Part shown: piece after piece, positions 59,701-64,000 of the stretch
Layout of the letters: each line of letters starts with the position of its first letter
Numbering within the stretch: position 1 is the first letter of the stretch
Notes under the pieces: generated by a model
What the model was told of the DNA's origin: nothing
The model's input: only the letters and a program-made list of their open reading frames with translations
Databases searched by the model: none
Source of the DNA: Archegozetes longisetosus
Lineage: Eukaryota; Arthropoda; Arachnida; Sarcoptiformes; Trhypochthoniidae
Length of the DNA: 64,000 nucleotides
Direction: 5' to 3'
Assembly (NCBI GenBank): GCA_018873245.2
Contig: JAEMBT020000002.1
Coordinates: 11,282,001 to 11,346,000, forward strand
Position numbers and translations under genes: made by a program

Positions 59701-62700
59701 AATTGCTGTTATGAGTAATATTTTCACTATTGAACAGATGATTATTTAGTCGATCATTGATAATATCAAATTGAACTGCTTTTGAGAGGACAGAACAGGA
59801 CGAGAATATATTTGTACACTGAGTTATAATCAAATCAACAATTGTTTGATCGTATTGATTAACAATTTCTTTCACATCTTTCCCGTTTTCATTGCTAGCA
59901 CTGGACTCGATCGACGCTAAATTCTGCCTTTTCAGTCCATCGCACGGATCATATATGACACCAGTTATATCGACCTCGTCCTCATAGAATAGACCTGCAA
60001 AGTGACTTCGATGACGGTTAACAACTGCACTAAAACCACAAGTACACCGATATTGTGCCTCATCGTAGCCCCCAGGCACTAACGAATCAGGCAAATAGAC
60101 GCCGATATCATTACCTTTGATGTTCATATTACAAACACATATCGAACAACTTTCAAAATTGTGATCTTTAAACAAATTCAACATCGAATCCGATAATAAA
60201 AGATTAACGACTAAACTGTGCGCTTCCGGAAGTGATGGCACAGCACTAGAATCGTGCAAATTACTTCGAGCTAAATATGTATTCTGTTGTGATGGAATAT
60301 TGAACTGCATCGCAGGCAAAGGACTTGTAGATGGATGTGGGCTGCGATGATTAGCATTAAATGACTGGTAGTAGCCATGCGGTGTCTGCAGATTATTGTC
60401 TCCGCAATAATTTTGGTGATAGTGTGCTTGTGATGACGATGACTGCTGAGACACGTGCGAACCATCTATTGTTGTCATGTACACCGACGATTGCTGTGCT
60501 TGTGACGGATGAGACCCATGCATTTGATGTTGAATTCCATTATTCGATGACATTTGTTGGTATTGCACCGGTGACATGTTTGGTCTGATTCTATTGTTAA
60601 GGCCAGGCATTTGGGAAAATTGAAAGTTTGTGTTCGCCGGCTGGGATGGACCTCCAACTCTAGACATTTGTTGCGGATATGACATTTGTTTACTAGGCGT
60701 CAGGTGACTGTAATGATTGGATGTGTTCTTGGGCTGCAATTGATTCATCTGTGGCTTTGATGCTCCTTGAATTTGGTTCACTGTATTATTTGTAAGTGGG
60801 TTTGGCAGTGATTGCTTGTAGTAACAATCTGAAGGTAATGTCGGCAGATTCGGAATACTCTGAAGCGGAGCGTACTTCAATGAAGTGATTACTACAGACT
60901 GAACTGGAGGCTTATACACATATGACATATCCTGATGGATTCAAATTAAATTAATTCATAATTCAAATAAGAGTTCATAATAAAGTCTAAATGATTACCT
61001 TTAAGTTTTCGAGGCTACTAGGACTACACGGATAAATTTCATACTTGATGTCATCGATTATGGTCGCATCCGGTCCCGTCAAGTTATTACAAGGCGATGG
61101 AGCCATTGGTTCTAATGATGGAGGAGTTGGGAACATTCTGGTCAGCTCTGCGACTCCGAGTATACTTCCAGAAGTGGCTGAACTGCTTTTGTTCGGCTTA
61201 ATTGAGTGATCGTCTAAACTTGTGATTCCTGTGAGTGAAGTTCCGTTTACAGCGTTACTACTCCTGTTCGAGTTTCCTGATGGCGTTAACGGTGCCTGAA
61301 ATGGCTCGTCATTACTATCCTCTCCCGATGAAGTATCAAAAATTTGATCCAAATCGCTATAAGACACAACCAAATCATCTTCTCGAGTTAATACTTTTGT
61401 GGTTTGTGGAGATGTGGCGGAAATATCAGCTGAATTTGGTTTAGAACTATCTTTATTTATTTGCGGATTACAATTGATTGACACTTCAGGAGAAGGAGCA
61501 CTACAGATATCATTATCAATTTCTTCCTTAATTCCATTTTGTGCCGCTTTGTAGGAAGGCCCGTCTTCATCAAACTCACTGAACTCATACGGATCCTTAG
61601 GCTTCATGTGAAGCTGAGAATCACTAATTTCACCGTTAGTCGCCTGTGAACCAGGACTTGCTCTCTTCCTTCCATTCAAGTACAGTTCATTGACACTTCC
61701 TCTTCGATATTCATATAAATTGTGTGATTTAAGCCTCCTATTCTTAGGCGGTGGTATATTCCAATAGTTGGTGATATCGTCCAGATGAGTGTAATTATAT
61801 AGCAGTCCATTTCTGATAGAGTCACACTCCTCACTGTCTTCATAAGTGCTAATCGCAAGTGAAGGTCTTTTCATACCGTTCACATTCTGATGCGATTGAT
61901 TTGAGTTCACAACCGATACTGAGTTACCCGATGTGGTCACACCCGAGACAGCACACGAAACCGATGTCTGAACTTGGCCTGAATCAACGTCAGAAGACTG
62001 GCCGCCGCCGGGAGTCCACTGACTCATTCCAATACTAGGAGAGTCGTCTGACATATTATTGCCATTCGCAGAATCTTTAACAGATGGCTGATTTGGTGAC
62101 AACAGTTGTTCCAAACGTGTCTTTTCTTTGTTGCTAGGCATTGGACTTGGACCAGAACTGGAGGTCATTATTTGAGACTCATTGCAATTGGCATTCGCTA
62201 GATCGTCTCGACTTGGATGAGGAGAAAGTGACAGATTCGTCTGATCTCCGACTGATGAAGACTGAATATCCAAATTGAGTGATTGTGAAACAGAACGCGG
62301 AGAGTCAACTCCATTGCCACCGGTCGGTGTTGCGGCGCTTGACTGCAATGATGGCAAACCTCCACCACTAATAGGACTTTTGTATGAATAGGTTGGAACT
62401 GATGTCGGCTGAGATATAGAACTCGAAACACTCGGATTGGTGGCAAGCGTTGACGCATTATGCAGATTTGATGTCGGATTAGATGTTGATGTGGTCACAC
62501 TACTGCTCAAGTCAAATGAAGTATCAAATATTGGACTTCTTCGATGAAATGGTGCAATGCTTTTCGATGGTTTTGTTCGGCCATCTTTTTCTGTCTTATC
62601 TCCTCCTTTCTTACCAGAACTTCCAGTTGAGGTCGAACTTTGATTCAATGAAGCGTTTGAGTTTACAGATTTAGAAGCATTAGTTCCTTTCTTAGTTTTG

Positions 62701-63908
62701 CATCGGAAACAAGTACAATTGTTTTTAGAACACGGATCAGTTATGCTCCAAACATTTAGATTGTTAGCACTTTCTTCAGTTAATTCTTTGATTTTAGTCA
62801 ATTGAGGGGTTGGTTGTTGTGAAACACTCAACTCCTGACTCACACTACTTTTTAACAAATAAGTATGAGTTGGTATTTGGTGTTGATATGATGAAAGAGA
62901 AGGTCTTAAGTGTGAAATATTGTCATTAGAAGTAAGTTCACTATTAGAACTTAATGATGAAACACTTTTTGTAGTATCAATTTTGGTCGTATTTGATAGT
63001 TTTGCCTTTTGAGCCAATTGGTTGTCAACGTCTGTCGTAAACACATAACAAAATGGGTATTTCATTCTAAATCCGGAGACTATCACTTCGACTACTCTAT
63101 TAACTGAATTAGAAGCGGCACTGTTTGGAAAGTCACTCGAATTGATTTCTGAACTGAAATGTTGGGGCAAAGGCTGAGGTGTAACTTGTGCTGAATCTTT
63201 AGCTGATGCTGATGTCAATTGAGTTATAGGATAGATCTGTTTCCACTCGTTCAGTACTCTCTGAACTGATGGATCAGTGTCTTTAAAACTCTGACCAGTC
63301 AAAACACCTGCCAGACCATATGGGCCCAATACGACTGCATTTGTAAAAATTCAAACAAATGTTGTTACAGGTCTTGCGAGTCAAGTAATAATCTGATAAC
63401 TCAAATCTTAACTAACCTTTAATGCCATTTTGTGAGCCCTGAGCTACTTGTAAATCAGCTTTTGTTATGCGGTAGACTGATGGATGTTGTCTCACATCAA
63501 CATTAGCACAAACAGTACTGTCTCCGTGAACGAAAAAGTTAAATGCAAACGTCAATTGAGTTCCATCATTCGGTTTACTGCTATTATTTTTAAGACAAAA
63601 ACAAATACTTTAAAACTGCTCTATATCTTTGGATTCTGTTCTCAAATTACTTTTTAATCGATTGTTCGACATTTTGATTATCGGCTGAAGTTTCCGAAGG
63701 TTGAAAAAACCAACGACCGAGTCGTGCAAAGCCTCGAGATAGCAAACATCTAGGTTGAGTCAAAAATTCATAATTAATACGGCTCTGAAAAGTTCAATTC
63801 TTCCATTTTTGATACGACAATACCTTTCAATTAGATTATGAAGCGCTTTAAACAACAAAGTGCGACATTCATATGAAAGTCCTGTTTCCCACGAGCCCGA
63901 CTCATATT
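56749..63908 (-). CDS. MED13: MED13 (skuld), CDK8-module Mediator subunit, 5' end outside the window
   Basis: Minus-strand exons in view: 63908-63824, 63782-63651, 63580-63417, 63334-60999, 60931-57431, 57359-57195, 57076-56964 and 56881-56749; about 2,209 residues, phases consistent. The first visible exon starts in phase 1, so coding sequence continues beyond 64000. MED13 joins the CDK8/cyclin C/MED12 module to core Mediator and blocks RNA polymerase II binding. N-terminal domain landmarks: [34 protein letters not shown] and [13 protein letters not shown] long Ser/Asn/Pro-rich disordered middle contains [10 protein letters not shown], a conserved block. A Gln-rich stretch follows. The MID-PIWI part has [20 protein letters not shown], then [20 protein letters not shown]. 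The end reads [31 protein letters not shown] and [20 protein letters not shown]. Intron 63823-63783 is only 41 nt. Confidence 0.95.
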
Positions 63909-64000
63909 CTACAGAATAAATATCAACCATTAGTGTCTCTAACTTTATAAATTTCAAGTCTTTTAGTTTCTAGTTAAGCATTATATATCATATAATAAAT

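Noticed and set aside
1..64000. CRISPR arrays, bacterial operons, tRNA or rRNA genes
   Set aside because: No regularly spaced direct repeats, no tRNA B-box with a cloverleaf and no rRNA-like block were found by eye. Gene structure is clearly eukaryotic.

Overview
The window is AT-rich animal nuclear DNA. Genes are split by short GT-AG introns (mostly about 40-100 nt), and every conserved gene has close metazoan relatives. A P2X receptor, a Rab35, a BICD-related adaptor, a hobbit/BLTP2 protein, many tiny introns, TA-target MITEs and a Fanzor-type element suggest an arthropod, most likely a mite or other chelicerate. That placement is inference; no rRNA, tRNA or organelle marker is present to confirm it.

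Layout, left to right: an Mps1/TTK-type kinase with a very short N-terminus (+, 1387-2658); a decayed helical-repeat ORF (about 4184-4743); a degenerate Fanzor (eukaryotic TnpB relative; -, 5196-7223) with a structured right end and flanked by simple repeats up to 8160; zinc transporter SLC39A9/ZIP9 (+, 9019-10249); TBC1D20 (-, 10838-11995); a UPF0390/C19orf53-like small protein (+, 12344-13152); a P2X receptor (-, 13654-15135); Notchless/NLE1 (+, 16140-17916); a citron-like coiled-coil plus C1 protein (-, 18050-21939) with a mariner-type MITE in its last intron; a BICD-related adaptor (+, 24018-40545) whose first intron is 13.6 kb, starts with GC, and holds a long hairpin; ABHD11 (-, 41259-43357); Rab35 (-, 44009-44996); mitochondrial ribosomal protein mL50 (+, 45347-46257); BLTP2/hobbit (-, 46341-53522); a sesquipedalian/PHETA protein (+, 54313-55435) with a pogo-like MITE in its intron; and MED13 (-, 56749-63908), whose 5' end lies beyond the right edge.

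From ZIP9 rightwards most neighbours lie head-to-head or tail-to-tail, with short shared spacers (133 nt between NLE1 and the citron-like gene, 83 nt between mL50 and BLTP2). Several products act in membrane traffic: TBC1D20 (Rab1 GAP), Rab35, PHETA (OCRL partner), the BICD-related dynein adaptor and BLTP2 (bridge lipid transfer). Nothing suggests these genes form an operon or gene cluster.

The exon models were built by hand from reading frame, splice-site sequence and family similarity. For all spliced genes the exon phases add up to an uninterrupted frame. The most interesting part is the Fanzor relic: a RuvC/zinc-ribbon RNA-guided nuclease homologue in an animal, broken by frameshifts, one at a GAA-repeat expansion, and followed by a 100-nt region of stacked inverted repeats where the guide RNA scaffold is expected.
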